Assembly (NCBI GenBank): GCA_013368445.1
Contig: JAACJO010000013.1
Coordinates: 1 to 64,000, forward strand
DNA from: Leucocoprinus leucothites
Lineage: Eukaryota; Basidiomycota; Agaricomycetes; Agaricales; Agaricaceae
Reading direction: 5' to 3'
DNA: 64,000 bases
The notes below the pieces were generated by a model. It was not told the origin of the DNA, did no database searches, and saw only the letters and a program-made list of their open reading frames with translations. Numbering within the stretch: position 1 is the stretch's first letter; each line of letters opens with the position of its first letter. Below, piece by piece: positions 1 to 11,366 of this stretch. The translations under genes and the position numbers were made by a program.

Positions 1-1
1 A

Positions 2-106
2 AATCATACGGACCTGCATTTACAGGAGGATACAGTGCCTGCGGGGGAGGATTCGGAGTATCGTGCTGAATCGGCAGAGTCAGGATCGGACAGTCATTCG
101 GATTGA
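2..106 (+). CDS. Possible acidic C-terminus of an upstream gene (partial)
   Basis: The window opens in a reading frame free of stops that ends at a TGA at 104-106. The 34 codons are rich in Glu, Asp and Ser and end in a Ser/Asp/His tail, as is common in disordered acidic tails of eukaryotic proteins. No domain is visible and the rest of the gene lies outside the window. It could also be a chance open frame. Confidence 0.25.
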   Translation, partial: NHTDLHLQEDTVPAGEDSEYRAESAESGSDSHSD

Positions 107-454
107 GTTACTTCCTCCGCTAACGATGTATGAGGTACATCCTCTACGTGGACTGGTCGAGATACAGTATCTTAATTACACTTAATACAGATTTGAAAAA
201 TACAGGACACGTATCTGGTTTACGCCTTGAACTGACACAGTTTTTGGGCCTGGCTGAGTTTCCTCGGAAGTCGCAAGACCTTGGTACCCTGTGCCGACTA
301 GGTATCTATCGGCCTGTCCTGATTCCTCACGGTGTTTGCAGAATATCATCACTGGATAAATGGTCTCTTCCATATTCTCTGCCATTATTTCCGATATCAT
401 TGAATGCTTGCCTCACTGCGGCCGAAATAATGGCGTTTGAGGGGTTAAGATATC

Positions 455-465
455 TTATCAGATAA
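455..465. promoter_or_regulatory. ATCWGATAA iron-type GATA site, distal
   Basis: ATCAGATAA occupies 457-465 inside the near-palindrome TTATCAGATAA, about 170 bp before the start codon of the siderophore acetyltransferase at 632. ATCWGATAA is the extended site recognised by the fungal iron-responsive GATA repressors (SreA, Sre1, Urbs1). A second copy lies 64 bp downstream. Confidence 0.6.
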
Positions 466-518
466 AGGTTCGCCCGTATGGGGCAATTATGGTGCCAAGC
501 GCTACGACCATCAGAATC

Positions 519-529
519 TTATCTGATAA
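519..529. promoter_or_regulatory. ATCWGATAA iron-type GATA site, proximal
   Basis: ATCTGATAA occupies 521-529 within TTATCTGATAA, about 100 bp before the acetyltransferase ATG. It is the exact reverse complement of the distal 11-mer. The paired sites suggest repression in iron-replete cells, which is the usual control of hydroxamate siderophore genes. Confidence 0.6.
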
Positions 530-631
530 ATTTTATAACAGGACGACCTCATACCTCCCGAGCTCACAAGCCCTTTCCTTTTCCTTCCCTCTCAGCTAAA
601 GCACCTAGCCTTTTAAGTTTGATTCGTCCGA

Positions 632-1997
632 ATGGCTGCCACGAACTACCCCGCCCGTCGCCTCCACGCCATTCGCGACCAAACTGCCCCAAGGCTGTCG
701 CGAACCAAAGGATTCGAGGAACTTGTCACTCGATTACCTACAGGAGAAGAAGTAACACATCTCGTTGGTTCAGCAGGTCTCCACATAAAAACTGGACGGC
801 AAACCTGTCCTCGAATATCAAGTCCTCCACGACTCTGTCGCCCTTGACCTCACCTCCATTAATACCGAATTCGAGGGCACCACAGAACATGTTCCACGCT
901 ACAACGTTCTCAAATTTCGTCCCTTGAGAATATCCAATGCCATCATTCTGGTCAGCAATATATGCGCTTTTTACCCTATATCGGGAACAGGAACACCTCC
1001 CGATTATTTTCCACTCCGTCGTAAACTCCCTCGAGCTGGCATCTTATTTACTCGAAAGTGGACTAGGACGTCTCTACCCCTTGGAGGAAAGGGCGCCACG
1101 CGTTCTTGAGCGAGACGTATATTTTATTTCACGAGCAGCATTCTGGCAGGGTGCCGCACCGCGGATATCACACGCACAGCTGGTTCCGTGATCCAAGGAA
1201 ACCAATCCCATCCGTCAGCTCCTTCACCAGGTCAAAAAAGGTCATCGCAAAGCATCCCATTCGTCCAGCAAAACCCACACCAGGGCAACTCCTATACAAA
1301 CGTTATTGCACCCACGTCGGCCAGTTCCTTGAAATCCATTATTTCGACATCGACGGTGTTAGCGATGCCGTAAAGCGCGAAGACGGCATCTCACGGCACC
1401 TCGCAGCGTTTAACAAGTGGCATAACGACGACCGTGTCAACAATGCATGGAGAGAGAGGGTGGGTACGAAAAGCACAGAAAGTATATCGAGGAGGCGATG
1501 GCGGATCCTCATGTACTTCCATGCATGATGAGCTGGGACGGAGAGCTGATGGGATATTGCGAGATCATGTACACGAAGGAAGACCATGTCGCCCAGCATT
1601 ATCCAGAGGGTACGATAGTCGGAGACTGGGAGAGAAACATTCACATCTTAACCGGCGAACAGAAGTTTCTTGGAAACGGACGAGGTGAGAAAGCTCCTCT
1701 TTGACCACGACCAAATCTGACAAGCGCTAGCTGCTATATACCTTCGCTGCATGCTCCATTACATATTCTTATCTGATCCACGTACGAGTCGTGCGTGCGG
1801 AGAACCAGACTGGAGAAATGCAGGCGTCCATAAGGCAGCTGAGGACGCCGGGTTCATTCAGGAAGTGGTACGTCTGAGATTATTGTTGTTCTTGGCAACC
1901 ACTGACTCAGCTCTAGTGCTTTGACTTTCCATACAAGAGATCGTCCTTGCTACTGGCTACTCGAGCACGTTTCTTCACCCGTTCATTTCTGTGGTGA
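632..1997 (+). pseudogene. Siderophore N5-hydroxyornithine acetyltransferase (IucB/SidF/SidL-type GNAT), frame-disrupted
   Basis: The protein would acylate N5-hydroxyornithine in hydroxamate siderophore synthesis. Family landmarks appear in order but in changing frames: an N-terminal LPTGEEV region (~720), DGKPVLEYQ (~790), SAIYALFTLYREQEHLP (~950), AAFWQGAA (~1135), HPIRPAKPTPGQLLYKRYC (~1255), KYIEEAMADP then SWDGELMGYCEIMYTKEDHV (~1530-1585), GDWERNIHILTGEQKFLG (~1625), HYIFLSDPRTSRACGEPDWRN (~1755) and a final DFPYKRSSLL block after an intron at 1868-1916. The frame shifts near 785 (an AAAAA run), 930, 1165 and 1455, with no splice signals to explain the changes. No other siderophore gene (ornithine monooxygenase, NRPS) is in the window; one could lie to the left. 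The family call is firm. Whether the gene is truly dead or the sequence has errors is open. Confidence 0.8.
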
Positions 1998-2411
1998 TTA
2001 AAACAGACCTTAAACCTCCGCAAATTAAAATCATGTATCGTGCTTTTAGAAAAAAAATAGGGACATACATGATCATAAGCATCTTGACCGGGTGAGAAGA
2101 AAGGGGTCTTCGAGCCTTCAGTGACTTTCCCAACTGCTCAGCCTGCTGTATATTGCCGGTCACGCTGTAACTAAGCGAGTCCAATCATGTTTATCGCTTG
2201 GTCATACCGTTTCGGCGCTGGCCGACGGCTCCTGCTTCGCGAGTTCTTCTATTATAGAATGTTGTCTGAAACGAGCATGATTCTTTAATAACTATGACTA
2301 CGGTAATTTTGGTAAAAATCAGGGTAAACTGCGCCCGACCAACGTAACATTTATCTAATATCTATAATGTCTGTGTTCGGGTAATCTTCTAAGTAGTGCA
2401 TCAAACCTCGG
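1998..2411. other. Convergent intergenic region
   Basis: This stretch lies between the 3' ends of the acetyltransferase and the P450. It is AT-rich with short open frames only. No gene, RNA or repeat was recognised. Confidence 0.5.
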
Positions 2412-4420
2412 CTAGTACAGGTCAACTCGAATCACCTCAGCGGCCCCATCATGCCGAGGAGTCATTTTAATAGGTGTAGACAACCCTGCTCTTGCTTTTT
2501 TTGATTCTACTGGAACTAATTCCTCAGGCATCGTCTCAATATAAAATGCCCAAAGTAAGTAAGATGCAGCCAAGAATATCTCTCGCTCTGCGAGGCGCAT
2601 TCCAGGACATATGCGGCGGCTGCACAAACAATGCCGTTAGCCATGGTACAATATCTTGGCTCGATAGCTAACTCACCCAGCACCGAATGACCAATGATCA
2701 CGCTGCATAGGATCTTTTATGTTCACAGATTCGGAGGAAGAGGTTTTGTCGTTCAAGTACCGCTCTGGCTGAAACAAAGTGATCAAACTCAACTCGCTAT
2801 CGTTGTATATGACAATTCGACTCACTATGAATGCTTCTGGATCCAGATACCTTTCAGGGTTGTGATGTATAGTATACTGTTCGAAAAATGGTTTATCAAT
2901 GTAAGCGTTTTTCAAGGGCAGCATGACTTACTGTGTTGACCACAACGACAGCATTTTTTGGTATCAAATGACCGTGATATACAAAGTCTTCGGTACTAAA
3001 GTGCGGCGTTCCGAGGGTAAGCGGATTACGAAGCCTCTCAACTTCCTACGTTTGGTGAGGTGAGTATAGTTGATCAAGCACTGCATGAGCATGAGTCATC
3101 ACCTTGATTATGGAACGGATGTAAGGCAAATTTTCTTCATCGTCTACTGTCGGCAATCTATCCGCCCCAACGACTCTATCAAGCTCTTCGTGAGCTCTTT
3201 CCTGTATCTCCGGATGCTTTAAAATTTCTAAAACAAATGCACGCAAAACAGATGTAACCTGCTCATGACCAGCATAAATTAAGAACTCATTCCTGCTCCG
3301 AACCAAACTCGGAATCACTCACGGACGCAAAACCTGGGATAATAAAAGCAGAACACAGCATGATCATGTCTAGGCGATCATGGTGCTTTTTCTCCCTATT
3401 TTCTAGCAGGGTTTTTGCCAAGCAGTCTGGGACGACCTCTCCCTTTTCCAGACGTTCATCCATGTCGTCCAGTAATCTGCCCAAAATTTCCACAAAACCA
3501 GCATGAACTCGTTTGGCTCTTTTCGTCATGGGATTCGGTAGGTACTGAAGCAGAGGTATAAAATCCACCGCGTTTGACATGGGATCTGTACATTCGCTGA
3601 AACGAGGGTATCAGCCATCTATATCAATCTTATAAATAAACCGACCACTAACACGAATTCCCAGATGAGCTCGAGTAACCGCTCGTAAGTGGCCGGGCCA
3701 AGGCTCTCGGCGCTGGTAGCGAAAGCAGTTCTGAGAATGTTGTTTGCGACGTAGCAATCAACAGCGCGGAATGCATCAATTCCGCCAGGACATATTTGTT
3801 GAAGCATTCTTGTACACTCTTCAGCAAGATCTCCGGTACAACTGTCTACGGCGCTCTGGTCCAGCCATCTCTTTGCAATGGCTCGATGTGCTCTCCTGGA
3901 AGTCTTATTGTCAGTATCTGTCTGGAGTATGCTATTTCACATACCATTTATCATTATACGAAGTGGCCGTTATCGCACGCCCAGCGAGAATAGTTTGACA
4001 TTTGATAAACGAGTCCTTTCGAGAAGAGAATATCGTACTGTTTGAGACAAGTAGGTCCTTTACCACATTGGCATCGGAGAGAATGACAAATCGCTGATTC
4101 CCGAGCCAGAGTGAATATACGGGCCCATATTTTTTAGCCCATTGGTCAAGAATAATCTCTGGTTTATTGGTGAGCAGAAATGGCAGTAGACAACCTGATA
4201 GAGCACAGAATGCATATTGAAAACTTCGAATAAACCGCGCAATTGTTTACTCACCGACGACTGGAAGGTTCATAGGTCCTGGTAGGGGAATAGATCTATC
4301 CGAAGAGGTAAAGAATTTCCAGAATCGTCGAAGTATAAGAGAGGTAAACAAGAATTCTAGAAAGAATGAAACAGTCAAAGAGTGCCAGGCATGGCCAGTG
4401 AGAAGCTGAGGCAAATCCAT
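2412..4420 (-). CDS. Cytochrome P450 monooxygenase, 9 exons
   Basis: A membrane-anchored microsomal haem monooxygenase that would need cytochrome P450 reductase; the substrate is unknown. Splicing exons 4255-4420, 3945-4194, 3653-3895, 3323-3596, 3103-3258, 2932-3045, 2826-2876, 2677-2768 and 2412-2619 gives an uninterrupted 517-residue protein, normal for the family. The start MDLPQLLTGHAWHSL leads into a hydrophobic anchor and the proline hinge IPLPGPMNLPVVG. The K-helix ExxR is EVER (exon 6), the PERF-like region is HNPERYLDPEAF, and the haem loop is FGAGRRICPG, split by the last intron. The I-helix reads IIPGFASVTSVLRAF and lacks the usual acidic-threonine pair. Overall it resembles the fungal clade annotated as phenylacetate 2-hydroxylase-like, but that is inference. 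Confidence 0.93.
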
Positions 4421-6052
4421 TGTAAGAAGAGGCTTGACTAGATTGTCGAGTTAGAACCAAATACTTACAGTTTAAATATCCAGCAAGGCCTCTTTGTGTT
4501 TGTCTAGCGAGATCTGTTCTAGAGTCAGAAGGGGAAAGAAGACACTGAGGTAGTGGAGCCACACTGTCCTCTCAGAGGACTTTTTTTTTCCTGCTGTGAT
4601 CAGTTCCAATGGGGAGTGAGATTCCGCATTCACGCCCGAAAGGAGAGAAAGTTTATGCCGGCACCATTTCCAGGCATAGGGTGCATTGAATGATGCTTTT
4701 GACATCGCATAAGCATTGATTTACACACGTCTCAATTTCTAATAGACGTTGAATCGTGTTTCGGTGATGAGATAGTCAATCATGCTTCCTTTGAGTCGCC
4801 AATCGGGTGACCAATGCAGTACAACCTGTCGGAGAGTTCCGGCCTTTCCAAGGAGTACTCGATGCGAGTCACAGATTGGGGATGAGCGTGGGGTCCATTC
4901 ATCTGCGGTGGTCTCGGAAACCCCCTAAATAAACGCTTCGCGACACAACTCGTCGGCACCTGTTATTCAGGTGGATCTGAGCGGTGCTTTACATCAACAC
5001 TCTTCATCTTTACAAATTTGAATCTCCCCAATCACATACCGTCTCCAGGTGCCTTTGCTTTAGCGATGAATGGAATACACGAATGGATATAGAGACGCGA
5101 GCACGTACGTTTCTGTGTCTTCTTCAATCTGTAAAATTAAGTTCAATTGGTTTTGACTGGGATGCATGAGACGTATCTTCAAAGATACCTGCGGGGTAGG
5201 GAATAAACAAAATAAAACAGCGGTAGCACGCAAGTGCGTCGAGTTCCAACTTCGATACAATGGAAACATCTCGTCCCCGTGTGAAAAAGTAGAGAATAAA
5301 AAAAGTTGCGTAGTAGGTTGATATGCGGCATGCGCGGAGGCGGAGAGGTAACTCACGGCAGATTAAGTTATATCAAATGCAGACGAAGTTTTAGTCCCAG
5401 AAGCCTCGTCTTCGTTGTTTCAGATTTGTTCAATGCCATTCCTTGGTTACAGAACTACTTGGCCGACCTAGAGATACTCGTGCCCACTTTGAGATGCGAT
5501 ATTCTCCCACCCTTGCTGCAAGATCAATTTAGCCTAAACGACATCGATCTCACCAGCCATATACTGTAAGTACTACCAGTTTTTTTCCGGAATTTAGCGG
5601 TGTATGTCTTTGACAACAGCACAAGACTAGCTCGACAACTGCAGGCTGTTCCAGGAATTTGGAAGACAGTTTCAAAGTGAAGTACCATCAAAGAATGGCG
5701 GTTAACCGCGAGTCTTCCTTCGCATATGACGCTGACTTTCGTACCGGTAGCAGGTCAGAGCTGAGGGTAACCCGACTCACGGCGGACTACTTCATGGTAC
5801 TGTCAGGTTATATCCATTGAACTTATCGGCCGCGAAATTGGGACTGTCGGGCAGTGCACGTAGAAAGAAGCTATTGCGCCAGGCTGTCCTTTGCTGAGTC
5901 ATAAGGTGAGAACTGGATTGACTGGCGCTGGCACGGACTGAGCAGGTTGTGAGCAAGTCGGATGGAGTAAGCGGGATATTGCTGACTCAGCCGATGATGA
6001 TTGCCGTAAAGGGGTGTATGCCCAGTCTCTACCGCTTAGAACGACAACCGCG
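4421..6052. other. Intergenic region upstream of the P450 and ATG18
   Basis: About 1.6 kb separates two divergent genes. Open frames of 60-110 codons occur on both strands, the most protein-like being 5430-5570 on the plus strand. None has a recognisable domain or a convincing exon chain. The region presumably holds both promoters. Confidence 0.4.
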
Positions 6053-7742
6053 ATGGCTGAACGCACAAACTCCAACATGCTCTTTGCAAATTTCAACCAG
6101 GACTTCTCGTATGTTTCCATGTCATTTATGCCTCATAACACACCCTCATTTCCTCTTTCAAAGATGTATCTCGGTTGGGACGAGGAAAGGTTATAGCATC
6201 ACCAATTGCGACCCCTTTGGTCGGGTCTACACTATGAGTGCGTGCTGTCGCCAACATATTCTGCGTACTTCTTGTATTTAAGCTATTACTCCAGATGACG
6301 GTGCTCGAGGAACAGTAGAGATGCTGTTCTGCACGTCGCTCATCGCACTGGTCGGTGCCGCTGACCAGCCCCAATCCAGTCCCCGGAAGCTCCAGATTGT
6401 CAACACGAAGGTACTGTCACTTTGTCTCTTATATCTAGTCGCACACTCACTAACACTACATGAAACGTAGCGCCAGTCCATGATCTGCGAACTCTTATTC
6501 CCGTCGTCAATACTCGCCGTCAAGCTGAACCGAAAGACGCTAGTCATCGTGCTCGAGATGGAGATTTACATTTACGACATATCCAACATGAGGCTACTAC
6601 ACGTCATTGAGACGACACCGAACCCCGATGGTGAGTTAGTCATCCCTGTCCTCACAGACGCTGCTATCTGTTAACCCCTTGAAGCAATATGTGCCCTTTC
6701 ACCCTCCCCTGCCAATTCGTATCTCGCCTATCCTTCTCCCGTACCTTCGCCGACTGCTCAACTTGCGCCATCTACAACCGGTAGTGGATCATCCGCTGGC
6801 AGTGCCTCGTCCTCTCCCTCAGGCGCAGTCGCATCACCGCACACGACAACATCTGCCTCCGGAAGTGGCGCAATACATCAGTCCGGCGACGTCGTTCTCT
6901 TCTCCACCCGCTCGCTAACTGTCGCAAACGTTATCCAAGCACACAAAGCCCCCATATCCTTCCTCGCCATCGACTCCAATGGTACTTTACTCGCCACGTC
7001 CTCAGATAAGGGAACAGTCATTCGAGTATGGAGCATACCAGGCGCGGAGAAGCTGTACCAATTCAGGAGAGGAACACGAGAAGCGAAGATTTATTCCATG
7101 AACTTTAACCTCGTCGGTTCGCTCCTGGCCGTGAGTTCCGCTCATGATACGGTGCACATCTTCAAGCTGGGGAACAGAGGCAAGGGAGATAAAGAGTGGA
7201 GCGTTCCTTCATCGTCGGCAAGTAGCATTAGCGGCGCTACCAGTCCGCCAGAATCAGTGGATGGTCAGCAGGGTCTGGATGGAGGGTATGATGCCTTTGT
7301 GGAAAAGAAAAAGTCAAACAGTGTCTCGTGAGTATCTGTGATGTTTATTATTTTGAATTTGGTTATCTGACAGTCTTAGGTCGAGCCTGAAGAGAAAGTC
7401 CCTTCAGATGACAAAAAGCCTGTCACATTCCGTGGGTGGATACCTCCCGAATACGCTGACGGAGATGTGGGAACCGACACGAGATTTCGCGTTTCTGAAA
7501 CTTCCGACCACTGGAGCTCGAACGATTGTCGCTCTTTCCGGGTACGTATTTTGACCATTTTAAGTAAAGCTGTAGCCTTATAGATCTTCCAATGCAGGAC
7601 GATGCCTCAAGTAATGGTTATTTCATCCGAGGGATACTTCTACTCTTATAGCATTGATCTGGAGAATGGCGGAGAGTGCACGCTGTTAAAGCAGTACAGT
7701 CTCCTCGACTCCGGGGATGAGAGTTCTGGACTTGTTGAATGA
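6053..7742 (+). CDS. ATG18: Autophagy-related protein 18 (PROPPIN, WD-repeat PtdIns3P binder)
   Basis: ATG18 binds phosphatidylinositol 3-phosphate on the phagophore and vacuole and works with ATG2 in autophagosome growth. Exons 6053-6108, 6164-6237, 6295-6410, 6471-6630, 6685-7327, 7380-7541 and 7598-7742 give 451 residues in one frame. Landmarks: [19 protein letters not shown] at the start, [52 protein letters not shown], a Ser/Pro-rich loop with [15 protein letters not shown], then [10 protein letters not shown] and the diagnostic lipid-binding [13 protein letters not shown]. The last blades end in a short [10 protein letters not shown] tail. The first ATG is chosen because the frame upstream lacks an ATG matching family N-termini. 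Every intron is 50-60 nt with canonical ends. No defects are visible. Confidence 0.95.
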
Positions 7743-7936
7743 CCTACGGGGTTGTATGTTTATTCAGGAACCTAAATACCTACACTACGATACTACAGTA
7801 CATACGAGGTTGTTCACTATACCTATCTCAATCATTTGGAGCCGTTCTGGATATCAGCTCTTCGGCAGGGATACTATTGACAGAAGGGAATCCGTGATGT
7901 CATTACAACTACATATCTGCTTTAGAACCTCCCCCT

Positions 7937-8837
7937 TTAGCGCGATACTCGAGTAGGCAACAATCCTCGAGTATGTGGCAATCCTTGAGGAGGCGGCAAT
8001 CCTCGAGTAGGCGGCAAGCTCCATTCTGACTGTACTCCCACCCCAATGGCCTCCCAGCTCCTCTTCGTATCCGGGAACTTATCAGCATACTCCCTCACAT
8101 ACTCCCTCATCACATTAAGCCAATCCCAACCAGCCCAAGCCTCCACGTCCCTCATTCTAATCATATACTCATTCTCGGCCAAATCCAAGAGCTCCATTAT
8201 ATCTTTCCGGTCATATTTCAGCTTCTCCCTCATTATCCGTAGCCTCCCATCTCGTTGATGTTCATACCACGCTCCCACTTTCAACAGCAATAAGACTCCA
8301 AATGGTATAAGTGGTATATCAGGGAAATAGTCTTCGTAGTGTATCACGTCGCTCGGGATAGATTTGGGTATGCCGATCATGCCTGGGAGGAGTAAATCGA
8401 CTTTGCAGGCATGGTGCCCTGAGTCGTCAGGGGTTGGGTGAGTCGGTGTGAGAACGTGATAGAGAATTTTGTGAGTTGCATTTGGATCTCTGGAGGGTTG
8501 GAGGTAGAAGTCGGAAGAGGAGTTATCGGCGACGAGTTGTTTGATCTCTTCGACTGTGATCTCTGCTGCGGCGGGCGAAGCAGCTGGCACAAGGACGACA
8601 ACATCTACGTCCTGTAGGCGTTAGTACGTTGAGTCACTCTGCAATTTCTGATATCAGATAGAGGAATAGATAGGTATGCCATACCCGTGGATTACGATTC
8701 TCAGCACCGTACATCGCAGCCGCAGTGCTCCCGAACAAACAGCAATGAAAGCCGTGCTCGGCGAGAACCTGGACGATGGAACGTGCTGTCCTCTGTATCT
8801 CTTCCGCAGTCGGTCTGTATGGTCTATAGTCTGCCAT
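7937..8837 (-). CDS. Nucleotidyltransferase-fold protein, fungal orphan family
   Basis: Two exons (8685-8837 and 7937-8611, intron 8612-8684) encode 275 residues. The N-terminus carries HCCLFGSTAAAMYG followed, across the splice, by RDVDVVVLVP. This is the GS..A..YG plus DxD signature of the nucleotidyltransferase superfamily (MNT/aminoglycoside NTase-like). A second acidic segment, CKVDLLLPGMIGIP, could supply the third metal-binding carboxylate. A helical C-domain follows with VGAWYEHQRDGRLRIM. Such proteins are frequent in mushroom genomes; their substrate is not established. The last 30 residues come from an 18-bp tandem repeat giving alternating RGLP-type hexapeptides, an extension I would not expect in the core family. 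Confidence 0.75.
7953..8024. repeat. 18-bp tandem repeat, four units, in the coding 3' end
   Basis: Units at 7953-7970, 7971-7988, 7989-8006 and 8007-8024 share a core of ggcaatcctcgag. The period is a multiple of three, so on the minus strand it encodes a hexapeptide repeat (TRGLPP / PQGLPH / TRGLLP) without breaking the frame of the nucleotidyltransferase-like gene. Confidence 0.85.
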
Positions 8838-9482
8838 TCTGGGTCCCTGAGGCGGTGGAGGTCATCGGAAGGCCTTGAGTACGGCGCTGATGAGTTTTGA
8901 TGAAAGCTCTGATCATGTTCTCACGGTGATGTCTCTCGACTTTGAGCTACCAGGAGGGAGTGCTGGAACCCTCCATATCCTTCAACATGTCCAGCTGTAG
9001 AGAAAGCTGTTTATGAATTTAGATGATGATAAATGTACGATAAGTCGGCGCTTAATCTCCAGGCAAACGATCGGCTTGAAGAAATATCCACAAAAAGGTG
9101 ACAGTATACTAAAGTAGAGTAACGAGGGAAGTTGAAAGTATATAACCGAAAAATTATGAGCGTTCATACCGTTAGATACAGCCAGCTGGGACACCGGTAC
9201 CAAAACGTCCCGACGAGCTTAGCCGTATTAGTGCGAACGCTTTCCACAGCTGCAAAGTACAAGGACGATCATTTGATCATCGCGACTCTGAGAAGGGGCA
9301 AAGCCGATGTGAAGACCTACAAACTGGCAAATATATGCGATCATTATTTTGCTTATTCGGGTTTTTTATCCACTCAGGGTCTCGTGAGGAACTATTAGCG
9401 TTTGTGAAGGTCGCTCCATCGGATTACATCGAGTTGAGCAACGCTCACTCGTCCCAATGTGGAGAGGGATGGATTATGGCCG
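8838..9482. other. Intergenic region
   Basis: About 640 bp upstream of the nucleotidyltransferase-like gene. Only short overlapping frames are seen, with no recognisable gene. Confidence 0.4.
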
Positions 9483-9644
9483 CTACGAGCAATACGAATC
9501 GCATCCGGCCATTGTAATTCTTACTGCTACACGAATGGGTGGTAAACCACAACAGTCAGCTTTGACAACAAAAGCGGTGATAGTGACAAAAGCGGCGATA
9601 ACGAAGAGGGCTGTGAAAGCCAAGAAAATTTGAATGAACTGCAT
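9483..9644 (-). CDS. Candidate small secreted cysteine-containing peptide
   Basis: From an internal ATG at 9644 the frame encodes 53 residues. The N-terminus MQFIQIFLAFTALFVIAAFV is a strong hydrophobic signal-like segment, followed by a short tail with four cysteines (DCCGLPP ... GCDSYCS). This resembles small secreted proteins of fungi. The open frame extends upstream of this Met, and there is no homology support, so it may be a chance frame. Confidence 0.3.
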   Translation of the reverse strand: MQFIQIFLAFTALFVIAAFVTITAFVVKADCCGLPPIRVAVRITMAGCDSYCS

Positions 9645-9833
9645 CTCTTTGGATTCGGTTAAATTCCAGGCGTTTGGAAAGGGGAAAAACAGTGATATTC
9701 GTTTATAACAATACAGGCAAAAGGAAGGAGCTGCTAAATACCGTAACATTACTACAACAGGTCTCACACAATCCATAATCACTCCCATAGAATAAATAAT
9801 GATGGCGCATTTCAGCCACAAACCCAATATCAT

Positions 9834-10472
9834 CTACAAACCCCAGTTCTGTTTATTCCGAGAACTGGCGTTGTCCCGGGTGCCTTTCGGCAAGGGGTGG
9901 AGAGGAAGGTCCGGCTGGGCCAGGGGTACCGGTACCCTATTCGGCGGGAAGAGGTTGCGAGGGATAGGGGATATTGCATGTGGGTCAGCCACCGCTCTCA
10001 AGCGGATGCTGTCCGTGGCGATGAACATATCTGGCAAATCCATATGATACATTTGAATGGCGGTTACGACGGTTGGGAAGACACCTCGGGGTTCAATCAG
10101 CCGTAACGCATACATCGCCGACCACATATTGCCAGCAGTTGTATCACTGCTTTGGTAGACTGAATGCTGGACTCGATCAAGATCCATGGCGTTCAAGGAC
10201 CTACTAACGCGAGTGGACATGGTGCCTACAACAAAATGCTCAGCGTTCCAAAAGTATCGAATCTGTACACGATGACTTACCGGGACTGGCCCCCAACTCA
10301 TCAGGATGGTTCCGCCGAATCGCCGAGGTGCTGAGATCATACGATATTCCACACACACCCCGAGGGAGTTGCAGAATTTGTTGGGGTGGTGGCACTGGAT
10401 TAAGAAAGAACGGTTAGACGAATGCTCCTCCGATGATTCGGTATTTTACTCACTTAAAACAACTGCGGCCAT
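9834..10472 (-). CDS. Hypothetical protein, predicted three exons
   Basis: A 19-nt first exon (10454-10472, MAAVVL), a second exon (10281-10394) and a last exon (9834-10225) join with canonical GT-AG ends and a total length divisible by three, giving 174 residues. The product starts MPPPQQILQLPRG after the leader and ends in a proline-rich tail (ISPIPRNLFPPNRVPVP). I recognise no domain. The support is splice-site and frame consistency only. Confidence 0.35.
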
Positions 10473-11366
10473 TGTCGTCGAGCTAGGCGAAGAAGTAATT
10501 AGGGGTCCACCTATGGACGCTAGGTTTAAATACTGTCTGGAACCTTGTTTTCGATTGTTTTCCGGCTATATTGCTTTGTATGCTTATTCAGCGGTTCATA
10601 TGAAAGTAGATCAAAGTTCGCTCACCTGCATGAGCTAGGCCTGGTACGAGAGGTCCCTATGTATTCCAATGACCTATTGTGGTCATCAACTGACTCTCTT
10701 TCAGCTTAATCTCGCAACGGTACCAGATGTTTATTCCCTTTCAGATAGAATCTCTCAATTTATATCGATGGCCTACCAAGGTTTTCAACTGATTGTATAC
10801 AGCCAGAGATCAGAAATCGATCTGAAATAATAAATGACGACTAGAGAAATTCATTAGAATCTAGAATCAACTCCCTTAGGCAGCCGTTTGACTGTATCGT
10901 ACTTGGCAGTGTGGGAGAGTCAGGTTGAAAGAGAACTGTCAACAGTCATGGTAAGATCCGTCGGTGTACATGAGGGTCTTCCATACAATACTAAGTAAGC
11001 TGGGCTTCTGTAGTGGCTTAGGGTCGTCAATCGTGCTTCGGGGAAGAATGGTGAAATGTTCTTGGACGGGTGGCTATTGAGTGCGGGCCCTGAGAAGCCA
11101 AGTTTTTCGTATGTAGACGACCATGAGTAGATTAGGCTCAGGTAGTTGGTCACGAGAGTAGTAGCGACAGAGGTACTTCAAAGAATCAGTTAAGTAATCG
11201 AAACGTAAGGTGTTCATCCTAATCTACATCATTAAAAAGAATCATATCGAGTGCAAAATGTGAGAATAGTAAGAGCAGGTAGTAACAAGAGGTTCCTGCT
11301 TCAAGCTATGACAGGAGCTAGAATAAAGGAGGCCTATAAGTCCGAGGAATATAATGACATCTAGCT
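10473..11366. other. Intergenic region
   Basis: About 900 bp downstream of the HSP20 gene. It holds short frames (for example 10920-11153, minus) without a domain or splice support. Confidence 0.4.
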
